Positions 26,957 through 36,668 are shown, counted from the first letter of the stretch. The stretch: 36,679 bases of DNA from Pseudomonas sp. CBZ-4 (GCF_000346755.1 NZ_ANNV01000025.1:1-36679), one strand, 5' to 3'. The notes: a model not told the origin generated them from the letters alone. A program made the numbers and translations.

Positions 26957-28153
26957 TTAGCTGTTAGGCAGCAGGCGGCACGTGATGCTCTTGATGTAAC
27001 GCGTCTCGGCAATCGCCGGGTGCACCGGGTGATCCGGGCCCTGGCCGCCACGTTCCAGCATCTGGATATTGCGGTCCAGGTGGCGGGCGCTGGTCAGCAG
27101 GATGTTTTGCAGGTCGTCTTCCGGCAAGTGCATGGAGCACGACGCGCTGACGAGGATGCCGTCCTTGCTGAGCAGGCGCATGGCTTGCTCGTTCAGGCGG
27201 CGGTAGGCGCCTTCGCCGTTCTTCATGTCTTTTTTGCGCTTGATGAAGGCCGGAGGGTCGGCGACGATCACGTCGAAGCGTTCTTCGCTGGCTTTCAGTT
27301 CTTTCAACGCTTCAAACACGTCGCCTTCGATGCAGGTCATCTTCTCGGCAACGCCGTTCAGCGCCGCGTTGCGCTCGACGCCGTCGAGGGCGAAGGCGGA
27401 GGCGTCGACGCAGAACACTTCACTGGCGCCGAAGGCCGCAGCTTGCACACCCCAACCGCCGATGTAGCTGTACAGGTCGAGCACGCGTTTGCCTTTGGCG
27501 TATGGGGCCAGGCGCGCACGGTTCATGCGGTGGTCGTAGAACCAGCCGGTCTTCTGGCCCTGGATCACCGGGGCTTCGAATTTCACGCCGTTTTCTTCCA
27601 GCGCGACCCACTCCGGCACCAGGCCGAACACGGTTTCGACGTAGCGGTTGAGGCCTTCGGCGTCGCGTGCGGCGGAGTCGTTCTTGAACAGGATGCCGCT
27701 CGGCTTGAGCACTTGGGTCAGTGCGGCGATCACGTCTGCTTTATGGGCTTCCATGGTCGCCGAAGCGATCTGCACCACGAGGATGTCGCCGAAACGGTCG
27801 ACTACCAGGCCTGGCAGCAGGTCGGAGTCGCCGTAGACCAGGCGGTAGAACGGCTTGTCGAACAGGCGGTCGCGCAGGGACAGGGCGACGTTGATGCGGT
27901 GCACCAGCAGCGACTTGTCCAGCGGCAACTTGATGTCGCGCGACAGCAGGCGCGCGCAGATCAGGTTGTTCGGGCTCATGGCCACGATGCCCAGGGTCTT
28001 GCCGCCGGCCGCTTCCAGGATAGCCTGGTCGCCCGCCTGGAAGCCGTGGAGTGGGGTGGCGGCCACGTCGATTTCGTTGCTGTAGACCCACAGGTGGCCG
28101 TTGCGCAAACGACGATCGGCGTTGGCTTTGAGACGCAGGCTTGGCAGGGACAT
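26957..28153 (-). CDS. rlmI: 23S rRNA m5C methyltransferase, RlmI-like
   Basis: A 398-aa class I SAM-dependent methyltransferase. ATG at 28153 follows CCGGAGCGACGTC. The N-terminal PUA-type RNA-binding region is about residues 1-90 (LRLKANADRRLRNGHLWVYS). The SAM-binding core includes VLDLYSYIGGWGVQAAAFGA, the motif IV DPPAF, and the catalytic Cys of SASCSMHL. It matches RlmI, which methylates C1962 of 23S rRNA, in length (396 aa in E. coli) and motif order, but the group has paralogues, so the exact target base is inferred. Confidence 0.85.
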   Translation of the reverse strand: MSLPSLRLKANADRRLRNGHLWVYSNEIDVAATPLHGFQAGDQAILEAAGGKTLGIVAMSPNNLICARLLSRDIKLPLDKSLLVHRINVALSLRDRLFDKPFYRLVYGDSDLLPGLVVDRFGDILVVQIASATMEAHKADVIAALTQVLKPSGILFKNDSAARDAEGLNRYVETVFGLVPEWVALEENGVKFEAPVIQGQKTGWFYDHRMNRARLAPYAKGKRVLDLYSYIGGWGVQAAAFGASEVFCVDASAFALDGVERNAALNGVAEKMTCIEGDVFEALKELKASEERFDVIVADPPAFIKRKKDMKNGEGAYRRLNEQAMRLLSKDGILVSASCSMHLPEDDLQNILLTSARHLDRNIQMLERGGQGPDHPVHPAIAETRYIKSITCRLLPNS

Positions 28154-28204
28154 GACGTCGCTCCGGAAAAAAGAGCGGGAGTATACCTGTTGCACGCTGT
28201 TTCA

Positions 28205-28292
28205 TGTGGGAGCTGGCTTGCCTGCGATGCAGGCGGTGCGGTGTATCTGACGTACGGTGGTGAGGCTATCGCAGGCAAGCCAGCTCCCACAT
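28205..28292. repeat. REP pair, GTGGGAG ends outward
   Basis: Inverted REP units with a loop GCAGGCGGTGCGGTGTATCT onward that is not self-complementary, unlike the pair at 26852. It lies in the divergent gap between rlmI and the HDOD gene. Confidence 0.9.
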
Positions 28293-28378
28293 TGGATCGG
28301 GTTTCAGTTCAGGTTATTGAGGTGTCGGTCAGGTTTGCTTAGAGGTTAGAATCCCCGCCTAGTCCAGAGTAAGTACTT

Positions 28379-29245
28379 ATGTCCCAAGAGCTATCCGCCG
28401 AACAGATCCAACAGGCCCTGCAAGGCATCAGTGTGCCGCCCCAGCCGCAGATCATGGTGGATCTGCAGATGGAGCAGTACATGCCCGACCCGGACCTGGA
28501 AGTGATCGCCCGGCTGATTGCCCAGGACCCTGGCCTGTCCGGCGCATTGCTGAAGATCGTCAACTCGTCGTATTTCGGCCTGAGCAACAAGATCGCCTCG
28601 ATCCAGCGCGCCGTGAACCTGCTGGGCAGCCGCTCGATCATCAACCTGATCAACGCACTGTCGATCAAGGGCGAGATGAGCGATGACACCATCGTCACCC
28701 TCAACCGTTTCTGGGACACCGCCCAGGACGTGGCCATGACCTGCCTGACCCTGGCCAAGCGCACCGGCGCCCAGGCGGTGGACGAAGCCTACGCCCTCGG
28801 CCTGTTCCACGATTGCGGCGTGCCGCTGATGCTCAAGCGTTTCCCCAATTACATGGCGGTGCTCGAAGAGGCCTACGCCAACGCCGGCCCGGACTGCCGT
28901 GTGGTGGACACCGAGAACAACGCGTTCAACACCAACCATGCGGTGGTGGGCTACTACACCGCGAAATCCTGGCGCCTGCCGCAGCATGTGACCGACGCCA
29001 TCGCCAACCACCACAACGCCCTGGCGATTTTCAGCGATGAATCGTCGCGCAATCCGCAGCTGAAAAACCTGCTGGCGATCCTGAAAATGGCCGAGCACAT
29101 CTGCTCGTCCTACCGTGTGCTGGGCAACCAGTCGGTGGACCATGAGTGGAATGCCATCAGCCACCTGGTGCTGGACTACGTGGGCCTGTCGGACTACGAC
29201 TTCGAAAGCATGAAGTTGTCGATCCGCGAACTGGGCGCACACTGA
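28379..29245 (+). CDS. HDOD-domain signalling protein
   Basis: A 288-aa protein consisting of one HDOD domain (about residues 20-220). Typical pieces are [40 protein letters not shown] and [21 protein letters not shown] proteins are HD-like and usually lack full catalytic metal sites; they work as adaptor or regulatory modules in motility, c-di-GMP or stress signalling. It has no fused output domain. mutM follows after 22 bases in the same direction and may be co-transcribed. The function here is unknown. Confidence 0.88.
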   Translation: MSQELSAEQIQQALQGISVPPQPQIMVDLQMEQYMPDPDLEVIARLIAQDPGLSGALLKIVNSSYFGLSNKIASIQRAVNLLGSRSIINLINALSIKGEMSDDTIVTLNRFWDTAQDVAMTCLTLAKRTGAQAVDEAYALGLFHDCGVPLMLKRFPNYMAVLEEAYANAGPDCRVVDTENNAFNTNHAVVGYYTAKSWRLPQHVTDAIANHHNALAIFSDESSRNPQLKNLLAILKMAEHICSSYRVLGNQSVDHEWNAISHLVLDYVGLSDYDFESMKLSIRELGAH

Positions 29246-29267
29246 CCCTTCCGTTTACGAGGTACCT

Positions 29268-30080
29268 ATGCCCGAGTTGCCCGAAGTCGAAACCACCCGG
29301 CGTGGGATTGCGCCGCACCTGGAAGGCCAGCGCGTCAGCCGCGTGATCGTGCGCGAGCGGCGCCTGCGCTGGCCGATCCCGGAAGATTTGGATGTGCGCC
29401 TGTCCGGGCAACGCATCGTCTTGGTGGAGCGGCGGGCCAAGTACCTGTTGATCAACGCCGAAGTGGGCACGCTGATCAGCCATTTGGGCATGTCGGGCAA
29501 CTTGCGGTTGGTGGAAGTCGGGCTGCCGGCGCTCAAGCATGAACATGTGGACATCGAGCTGGAGTCGGGCCTGGCCCTGCGCTACACCGACCCACGGCGT
29601 TTTGGCGCGATGCTCTGGAGTCAGGACCCGCACAACCACGAACTGCTGCTCCGCCTCGGGCCGGAGCCGTTGACCGATCTGTTTGATGGCGAGCGCTTGT
29701 TCAAACTATCCCGTGGGCGTTCGATGGCGGTGAAGCCGTTCATCATGGACAACGCGGTGGTGGTGGGCGTGGGCAATATCTATGCGACCGAAGCGCTGTT
29801 TGCGGCGGGGATCGATCCGCGTCGCGAGGCGGGCGGTATCTCGCGGGCGCGTTATTTGAAGCTGGCGATCGAGATCAAGCGCATCCTGGCCGCCGCTATC
29901 GAGCGGGGCGGTACGACATTGCGCGACTTTATCGGTGGGGATGGGCAGCCGGGGTATTTCCAGCAGGAGCTGTTCGTTTATGGCCGGGGGAACGAGGCGT
30001 GCAAGGTGTGCGGGACGGAGTTGCGCAATGTGATGCTGGGGCAGCGGGCGAGTGTGTTTTGCCCTAGGTGCCAGAGCTGA
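29268..30080 (+). CDS. mutM: Formamidopyrimidine-DNA glycosylase
   Basis: A 270-aa base-excision repair enzyme (Fpg) that removes 8-oxoguanine and formamidopyrimidines and nicks the AP site. After Met removal, Pro and Glu of [12 protein letters not shown] are catalytic. K58 of RRAKYLL is the conserved beta-elimination Lys. The C-terminal zinc finger has four Cys (ACKVCG ... FCPRCQ). Normal length, ATG at 29268 with ACGAGGTACCT upstream. Confidence 0.97.
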   Translation: MPELPEVETTRRGIAPHLEGQRVSRVIVRERRLRWPIPEDLDVRLSGQRIVLVERRAKYLLINAEVGTLISHLGMSGNLRLVEVGLPALKHEHVDIELESGLALRYTDPRRFGAMLWSQDPHNHELLLRLGPEPLTDLFDGERLFKLSRGRSMAVKPFIMDNAVVVGVGNIYATEALFAAGIDPRREAGGISRARYLKLAIEIKRILAAAIERGGTTLRDFIGGDGQPGYFQQELFVYGRGNEACKVCGTELRNVMLGQRASVFCPRCQS

Positions 30081-30103
30081 TTGCTGTGTGAGGGCTGATA
30101 TCG

Positions 30104-30195
30104 CTATCGCAGGCAAGCCAGCTCCCACATTTTGACCGTGTGAACCCGATCAAGTGTGGGAGCTGGCTTGTCGGGTCGCCGCATCGCTGCGATGA
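30104..30195. repeat. REP pair, CGAT ends outward, with an altered right arm
   Basis: The left arm and loop are identical to those at 5350 and 17296. The right arm reads AGCTGGCTTG, then TCGGGTCGCCGCATCG, then CTGCGATG, so an extra 16 bases or a replaced segment sits between the two halves of the normal unit. It lies between mutM and the ferredoxin gene. Confidence 0.88.
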
Positions 30196-30200
30196 GGCCC

Positions 30201-31103
<903 letters not shown>

Positions 31104-31137
31104 TTATGTAGAAGAAAGCACGATAGACCGTGTTTTT

Positions 31138-32733
31138 TCACGCTGTTTTCAGACGTTCGGCCAACGCGGTCGCCAGTTGCGCGGTCAATCCATACACCGA
31201 CAATTGCGGGTTGGCCCCAATGCTGGTGGGGAACAGCGAACCGTCGTGGATCGACAGGTTGCGCAATTGATGATGGCGCCCGAGGCTATCGGCCACCGCG
31301 TTTTTCGGGTCTTCACCCATGGCGCAACCGCCCATCACATGGGCGCTGCCCAGGCAGGTGCGGTGCAGTTCCAGGTTGAGGCCGTCGATCATCGCGCGGG
31401 CTTCGCCCAGGGTTTTCACGTAGCGCGCATCGTGGTGCAGCGGCTTGACCGACCTGGCACCCGCCGCGAACTGGATCTCGGCCATGCTGTGGAAGGCGCG
31501 GCGCAGGCCGTCCCAGGCGTAGTCCGAGACCTGGTAGTCGAGCACCGGCGTGCCGTCACCGCGCAGATCCACGGTGCCGCCGGGGCTGTCGGGGTGAAAG
31601 CCGTCCCGCAGCAGCGCGAGCATGGCGTGGGTGTTGGGCAATTGGCTCATGTCCAGGGCGTTCTGTTCGCCATAGCCGCCCAGCAGGGTGCTGGCCAGCG
31701 CAGGATGTAGGGGCGGTGCTTCCAGCTTGTACGACATTTTGCCGGTGGTGCCGTCCTGCCATTGGAAATGGTCGGAATAGATCGACTGCGGCGCGCCGTA
31801 GAACGGGTTGATCACCTCGTCGAACAGCCCCGCCGAGAAATTCACCAAATGCAGGAAGGTGCGTTTGCCCACCCGTGAATGCGGGTCGGGAGCGTCCGAG
31901 CGCATCAGCAGCGCCGGGCTGTTGATGCCGCCGCCGGCGAGCACGTAGTGCTTGGCTTTCACCGTGATCTTGCGACCGGTGGGCGCCACGCACAGCGCGT
32001 CCATGGCCACGCATTCCAGGCTGCTGATGGTGTCGCCGCTGTATTTAAGGCGTTCGGCGCGGGCCAGGTAGAGCAACTCGCCGCCGGCTTCCAGGGTGGA
32101 TGGGATGGTGGTCACCAGCATCGACTGCTTGGCGTTGACCGGGCAACCCATGCCGCAATACCCCAGGTTGAAGCAGCCACGCACATTGCGCGGGATCACA
32201 TGCCAGCTGTAGCCAAGCTTCTCGCAGCCTTTGCGGATCACGTCGTTATTGGGGTTGGGCGGCATGGCCCACGGCGCGATGCCCAGGCGTTGCTCCATTT
32301 TTTCGAACCACGGCGCCATCTCGGCGCTGCTGTGGCCCTTCACCGCGTATTCGCTGGCCCAGTGGGAAAGGGTGGCGTCCGGCGTGCGAAAACTCGACGT
32401 CCAGTTGATCAAGGTGGTACCGCCCACGGCCCGGCCTTGCAGGATGGTGATCGCGCCGTCCTTGCTCATGCGGCCGATGCCTTCCTGGTACAGGCTGGTG
32501 TAGGCCTCGTCCTCAAGCAGCTTGAAATCGCTGCTGGTCTTGAGCGGGCCTTCTTCGATCAGCAGCACCTTGTAGCCGGCGGCGCTGAGGATCTCGGCGG
32601 TGGTCCCGCCGCCGGCGCCGCTGCCGATGATGGCGACGTCGGCTTCCAGGGTCAGGTCGCTGTCGAGGGCGGCGCCGTTGTGGGTTTTCCAGCCACGAGC
32701 GAGGCCTTCACGGAACAGATCGGGTACGGGCAT
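31138..32733 (-). CDS. laoA: LaoA-like GMC alcohol dehydrogenase
   Basis: A 531-aa GMC-family flavoprotein. ATG at 32733. The FAD motif is IIGSGAGGGTTAEIL near residues 35-49, followed by LLIEEG. A Cys-rich segment CFNLGYCGMGCPVNAKQS and the C-terminal GMC block (GGCAMGEDPKNAVADSLGRH, SIGANPQLSVYGLTAQLA) are present. The order aldehyde dehydrogenase - small Tat protein - GMC enzyme with a divergent TetR gene, next to coaD, matches laoABCR of P. aeruginosa, which oxidises long-chain alcohols from alkane and SDS degradation. The substrate is inferred from this. Confidence 0.85.
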   Translation of the reverse strand: MPVPDLFREGLARGWKTHNGAALDSDLTLEADVAIIGSGAGGGTTAEILSAAGYKVLLIEEGPLKTSSDFKLLEDEAYTSLYQEGIGRMSKDGAITILQGRAVGGTTLINWTSSFRTPDATLSHWASEYAVKGHSSAEMAPWFEKMEQRLGIAPWAMPPNPNNDVIRKGCEKLGYSWHVIPRNVRGCFNLGYCGMGCPVNAKQSMLVTTIPSTLEAGGELLYLARAERLKYSGDTISSLECVAMDALCVAPTGRKITVKAKHYVLAGGGINSPALLMRSDAPDPHSRVGKRTFLHLVNFSAGLFDEVINPFYGAPQSIYSDHFQWQDGTTGKMSYKLEAPPLHPALASTLLGGYGEQNALDMSQLPNTHAMLALLRDGFHPDSPGGTVDLRGDGTPVLDYQVSDYAWDGLRRAFHSMAEIQFAAGARSVKPLHHDARYVKTLGEARAMIDGLNLELHRTCLGSAHVMGGCAMGEDPKNAVADSLGRHHQLRNLSIHDGSLFPTSIGANPQLSVYGLTAQLATALAERLKTA

Positions 32734-32790
32734 AGGAATGCACTCTTGTTTTTATACGAAGTTGAGTTCGGACAAACACTGCAAACCCCC

Positions 32791-32880
32791 TGTGGGAGCG
32801 GGCTTGCCCGCGATGGCGGTGTGTCAGCCAATACAACCTTCACTGATGTACCGCTATCGCAGGCAAGCCAGCTCCCACAG
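32791..32880. repeat. REP pair, GTGGGAG ends outward, inside the lao operon
   Basis: Inverted REP units with a spacer GTGTGTCAGCCAATACAACC onward. It occupies most of the gap between laoB and laoA, so the two genes of one transcript are separated by a strong hairpin. Confidence 0.9.
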
Positions 32881-32901
32881 TTTTGATTGGGTTAGCAAAG
32901 G

Positions 32902-33447
32902 CTAGATTTTTGGTGGCCCGGGGTAGCCACAGTGGGCCCACGACACCGGCTGGAAGTACCACGCCATGATCACCAGCTTGAGCAACGAACCCTGGCCCAT
33001 GCGCAGCAGGTTCAGGTAGCTGTTCTCCCAGCGATGCAGGAAGGTGCGGATCTGCTCGCTGCTGGCGTTTTCCCAGCTGCCCCAGATCCCGGTCAGCGGC
33101 CCACGGGTGATGCCCATGCCCAGCACGTCAAACAGTTGCTGGGTGAGCTTGAACATCTCCGGCGACAGGCGTTGCAGGCTGAAATCGAGCTTTTTCAGGG
33201 TGTTCTCGACTCCGCTGGCGACGGCCTCGGCGCTGGCCACGCCTTCCAGCAGCACCGGGATCACCGCGCGCAGGAACGGCAGGTCGCTGCTGCGCAACAT
33301 CACAAAACCGCTGGCCGGTGTGCTGCTGGAGCAGCCGCTGAGGCTGGCGCCGAGTCCGGCAGTGGCGAGGAAGGCGCTGGCGCACAGGCCGATTTTCAAG
33401 ACGCCGCGCCGTGACAGCGCGGGTGTTTCAGTCAGGCTGGGGTTCAT
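32902..33447 (-). CDS. laoB: LaoB-like Tat-exported lipoprotein
   Basis: A 181-aa protein with a twin-arginine signal (LSRRGVLKIG, R13-R14) followed by a lipobox LSGC ending at C39, so it should be folded before export and lipid-anchored. The rest has no recognised domain but keeps aromatic-rich ends (RWENSYLNLLRMGQGSLLKL, AWYFQPVSWAHCGYPGPP). The C-terminal part resembles the small partner subunits that go with GMC dehydrogenases. It lies between laoC and laoA and probably anchors or matures LaoA. The gene name rests on position relative to the P. aeruginosa lao locus. Confidence 0.78.
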   Translation of the reverse strand: MNPSLTETPALSRRGVLKIGLCASAFLATAGLGASLSGCSSSTPASGFVMLRSSDLPFLRAVIPVLLEGVASAEAVASGVENTLKKLDFSLQRLSPEMFKLTQQLFDVLGMGITRGPLTGIWGSWENASSEQIRTFLHRWENSYLNLLRMGQGSLLKLVIMAWYFQPVSWAHCGYPGPPKI

Positions 33448-33475
33448 TTTTATTGTTATCCCGAGAGTGGTGTTA

Positions 33476-34903
33476 TCAGCGGATAAACAGCTTCTGGATC
33501 AACTTCTGGATCGCCTTGCCATAAGGCGGGTAGATCAACTTCGCCGCGTTCAGGCGTTGCTTCACCAGCACGCCTTTGGCTTTGCTGAACGTGAGGAAAC
33601 CTTCGTGGCCGTGGTAGTGGCCCATGCCCGAGGGGCCGATGCCGCCGAACGGCATGTCGTCCTGGGCCACGTGCAGCAGGGTGTCATTCAGGCACACGCC
33701 GCCGGAATGGGTTTCGTGGAGTACGCGGTTCTGTTCGCCCTTGTTGTAGCCGAAGTAATACAGGGCTAGCGGGCGAGGGCGCTGGTTGATGTAGGCAAAG
33801 GCCTGGTCAAGGCCGCGGTATGGCACGATCGGCAGCAGCGGGCCGAAGATTTCGTCCTGCATCACCGTCATGTCATCGCTGACATTCAGCAGCAGGCTGT
33901 GGGCCATGCGCCGTGCCTGGCCCTGCTCAAACAGCGGGATCAGCGTGGCGCCCTTGTCGGTGGCGTCCTTGGCGTAGGCATTGAGCCGCGCCAATTGCCG
34001 TTCGTTGATGATGGCGGTGTAGTCCGGGTTGTCGGCCAGGGTCGGATAAAATCCGCGAATCGCTTGGGTGTAGGCCTCTATGAAACCCTCCACGCGATCT
34101 TCCGGCACCAACACGTAGTCCGGCGCCACGCAGGTTTGCCCGGCGTTCAAGGCCTTGCCGAAAGCGATGCGTTCGGCGGCGTCCTTGAGCGGCACATCGG
34201 CGGAGACAATGGCCGGCGACTTGCCGCCCAACTCCAGGGTGACCGGCGTGAGGTGTTCGGCCGCCGCGCGCATCACATGCTTGCCGATGCTGGTGGCGCC
34301 GGTGAACAGCAGGTGGTCGAAGCGCAGCCGGGAAAACGCGATGCCCATATCGGCCTCGCCGAGCACCACGCACACCAGGTCTTCGGGGAAGATCTTCGCC
34401 AGCAGCTTTTTCAGCAGCTCGCCGGTGGCCGGGGTGGATTCGCTGAGCTTGAGCATCACCCGGTTGCCCGCCGCCAACGCCCCGACCAGCGGGCCAATGG
34501 CCAGGTACAGCGGGTAGTTCCACGGCACAATCACGCCGACCACGCCCAGCGGCTGGTAGATGACCTTGGCGGACGCGGGCTGGAAGGCAATGCCTACAGC
34601 GCGGCGTGAAGGTTTCATCCAGTCTTTGAGGTGTTTGCTGGCGTAATGGATGCCGTGCAGGCTGGGCATCAGTTCGGCGAACAGGGTTTCGTCGGCGCTG
34701 CGGTGGCTGAAATCCTGGCTGATGGCGTTGATCAACGCCTGGCGTTCGTTGCTGAGCAAATCGCGCAGGGCCTTGAGCCATTGCTGGCGTTGGCCTGCCG
34801 GCGGCATCGGGTTGGCCGCGTAGGCGCGTTGTTGGGCGTCGAACAGGTCCTGGAGGTGTTCCAGCGCCTGGGAATCTTGCAGGTAGGCAACGTTGGCAGA
34901 CAT
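33476..34903 (-). CDS. laoC: LaoC-like aldehyde dehydrogenase (coniferyl aldehyde dehydrogenase family)
   Basis: A 475-aa NAD(P)-dependent aldehyde dehydrogenase. ATG at 34903 with GGGAAC upstream. The cofactor region is PLGVVGVIVPWNYPLYLAIG, the catalytic Glu is in LELGGKSP and the nucleophilic Cys in NAGQTCVAPDY. It would oxidise the fatty aldehyde made by LaoA to the acid. Family annotation is often coniferyl aldehyde dehydrogenase, so lignin-type aldehydes are an alternative substrate. It is the first gene of the leftward lao operon and its promoter faces laoR. Confidence 0.86.
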   Translation of the reverse strand: MSANVAYLQDSQALEHLQDLFDAQQRAYAANPMPPAGQRQQWLKALRDLLSNERQALINAISQDFSHRSADETLFAELMPSLHGIHYASKHLKDWMKPSRRAVGIAFQPASAKVIYQPLGVVGVIVPWNYPLYLAIGPLVGALAAGNRVMLKLSESTPATGELLKKLLAKIFPEDLVCVVLGEADMGIAFSRLRFDHLLFTGATSIGKHVMRAAAEHLTPVTLELGGKSPAIVSADVPLKDAAERIAFGKALNAGQTCVAPDYVLVPEDRVEGFIEAYTQAIRGFYPTLADNPDYTAIINERQLARLNAYAKDATDKGATLIPLFEQGQARRMAHSLLLNVSDDMTVMQDEIFGPLLPIVPYRGLDQAFAYINQRPRPLALYYFGYNKGEQNRVLHETHSGGVCLNDTLLHVAQDDMPFGGIGPSGMGHYHGHEGFLTFSKAKGVLVKQRLNAAKLIYPPYGKAIQKLIQKLFIR

Positions 34904-34937
34904 GGCGCAGTTCCCGGTTGTTATAGGTCTGCCTGGA

Positions 34938-34966
34938 TTTTTAGAGTCATTGCTCTAAATTGTCAA
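34938..34966 (-). promoter_or_regulatory. lao operon promoter
   Basis: On the minus strand, TTGACA (34966-34961), a 17-base spacer, then TAAAAA (34943-34938) form a sigma-70 promoter directed at laoC, whose start is 35 bases further. The -35 is perfect and the -10 is weak. Confidence 0.7.
34941..34958. promoter_or_regulatory. Putative LaoR operator
   Basis: A perfect 18-bp palindrome-like dyad TTAGAG-TCATTG-CTCTAA lies inside the spacer of the lao promoter and in the gap to the divergent TetR gene. A TetR dimer bound here would block the promoter. Assignment to this TetR protein is by position. Confidence 0.65.
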
Positions 34967-35050
34967 ATAACATTGCAGCAACATGCAGTTTTATCCAGGC
35001 CGGGATAGGCCGTAAGATGCCCCATCACGTGTATAGAAGCTGATTCCCCT

Positions 35051-35722
35051 ATGGCACCACGAGTAAAGACCAGCGAGCGCATTGTGCAAACCAGCCTGGA
35101 GCTTTTTAACCAGCAGGGCGAGCGCAGTATCAGCACCAACCATATTGCTGCCCATATGGAAATTTCCCCGGGCAACCTGTACTACCACTTCCCCAACAAG
35201 CAGGCGATCATCGCCGTGCTGTTTCGCGAATACGAAGCCCTGGTGGACAGTTTCCTGCGTCCGCCCGAGGGGCGCGCCGCCACCGTCCAGGACAAACGTT
35301 TTTACTTGCAGGCCTTGCTCGCCGGCATGTGGCGCTATCGTTTCCTGCACCGCGACCTTGAACACCTGCTGGAAAGCGACCCGGAACTGGCCACCGGCTA
35401 TCGGCGTTTTTCCCAGCGCTGCCTGATCCAGGGCAATGCGATCTACCGGGGGTTCGTCGATGCCGGCATCCTCAATATGGACCCGATCCAGACCGAAGCC
35501 CTGACCCTCAACGCGTGGATCATTCTTACGTCGTGGGTGCGCTTCCTGTGTACCACCAATGAAAATTCCGCCCACCTGAGCGCCGAGGCGATCAAGCGCG
35601 GGGTGTACCAGGTGCTGGTGCTGGAGGCCGGGTTTGTCACGCCCGAGGCCAAGGACGCGGTCGACGCGTTGTTCAAAGAGTTTTACGTGCCGTTGAATCA
35701 GGCACTGGAAGAAGTGAAGTAG
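35051..35722 (+). CDS. laoR: LaoR-like TetR-family repressor
   Basis: A 223-aa TetR regulator. ATG at 35051. The N-terminal helix-turn-helix is about residues 10-55 (RIVQTSLELFNQQGERSIST, with ISPGNLYYHFPNKQAI). The larger C-terminal ligand domain has hydrophobic helices, including LLAGMWRYRFLHRDLEHLLE. It is divergent from laoC with 147 bases between and a good operator in the gap. In P. aeruginosa LaoR represses lao genes and is released by a fatty-acid derivative; the same logic is inferred here. Confidence 0.85.
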   Translation: MAPRVKTSERIVQTSLELFNQQGERSISTNHIAAHMEISPGNLYYHFPNKQAIIAVLFREYEALVDSFLRPPEGRAATVQDKRFYLQALLAGMWRYRFLHRDLEHLLESDPELATGYRRFSQRCLIQGNAIYRGFVDAGILNMDPIQTEALTLNAWIILTSWVRFLCTTNENSAHLSAEAIKRGVYQVLVLEAGFVTPEAKDAVDALFKEFYVPLNQALEEVK

Positions 35723-35755
35723 GACCTTTCCCGAATCTGTCCACAGGAGTCCGTC

Positions 35756-36610
35756 ATGCCGCTTGCCCAACTGATCAGCCCCCAGCAATTGGCCGAGCGC
35801 CAGCAGTCGCCCGGGCTGGTGATCCTTGATTGCCGCTTTGCCCTTGAAGACCCGGATTACGGGCGTTGCAGCTACGCCGAAGGGCATATCGAGGGCGCGC
35901 AATATGCCGACCTGGAGCGCCATCTCAGTGGGCCGGTGACCAAGGGCGTGACCGGTCGTCACCCGCTGCCAGCCGCGGAGACGTTGGTGCAGCAACTGCG
36001 GGCGTGGGGCATCAATGCCGATACCGACGTGGTGCTGTATGACGACGGCCCCGGCGCATTTGCCGCCCGGGCGTGGTGGTTGCTGGCGTGGTTGGGCAAG
36101 CGTGATGGCGTGTTTATCCTCAATGGCGGCCTCAAGGCCTGGCATGCGGCGGGTTTGCCGTTGAGCCTGGATGCGCCAGTCATCGAGCCCGGGACCTTTG
36201 CCGGCACGCCGGACAACCATTTGTTGCTGGACGCTGAACACCTGCAAAAGCGCCTGGGCCAGCCGGGCCTGACCTTGCTCGATGCCCGTGCCCAGCCGCG
36301 CTTTCGCGGTGAGGTGGAGCCGATCGACCCGGTCGCCGGGCATATTCCGGGGGCGCAGTGTGCGGCGTTCAGTGAAAACCTGGGCAGCGATGGACGGTTT
36401 TTGCCGGTTGAGCAGCTCAAGCAACGGTTTGCGGATCAGTTGCAAGGTCGTTCACCGGATGAGCTGGTGGCCTATTGCGGCTCGGGGGTGACGGCGTGTC
36501 ATAACCTGTTTGCCCTGAGCCTGGCGGGGTATCCGTTGGGCAAGTTGTATGCGGGGTCGTGGAGTGAGTGGATTACTGATCCACAGCGGGCGATTGCCAC
36601 TGGCGACTGA
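35756..36610 (+). CDS. sseA: Sulfurtransferase, 3-mercaptopyruvate type
   Basis: A 284-aa protein with two tandem rhodanese domains. The first (about 10-140) is inactive in such enzymes. The second (about 155-280) has the active-site loop CGSGVTA with C241. The CG[S/T]GVT loop is that of 3-mercaptopyruvate sulfurtransferases, whereas thiosulfate enzymes have CRKGVT. CAGGAG precedes the ATG. It follows laoR by 33 bases and may share its transcript, but no functional link is evident. Thiosulfate activity cannot be excluded. Confidence 0.88.
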   Translation: MPLAQLISPQQLAERQQSPGLVILDCRFALEDPDYGRCSYAEGHIEGAQYADLERHLSGPVTKGVTGRHPLPAAETLVQQLRAWGINADTDVVLYDDGPGAFAARAWWLLAWLGKRDGVFILNGGLKAWHAAGLPLSLDAPVIEPGTFAGTPDNHLLLDAEHLQKRLGQPGLTLLDARAQPRFRGEVEPIDPVAGHIPGAQCAAFSENLGSDGRFLPVEQLKQRFADQLQGRSPDELVAYCGSGVTACHNLFALSLAGYPLGKLYAGSWSEWITDPQRAIATGD

Positions 36611-36638
36611 GTTTTTCGACCTGTAAATACGGTCGAAA

Positions 36639-36668
36639 TGTGGGAGCTGGCTTGCCTGCGATAGCGGT
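36639..36668. repeat. REP unit at the window edge
   Basis: One full REP unit TGTGGGAGCTGGCTTGCCTG followed by CGATAGCGG. Its partner, if any, lies beyond the window. It starts about 30 bases after the sseA stop codon. Confidence 0.85.

Noticed and set aside
5350..30195. Regularly repeated palindromic units taken as CRISPR
   Set aside because: They are dispersed singly between genes, not arrayed with uniform spacers, and match Pseudomonas REP units; no cas genes are present.
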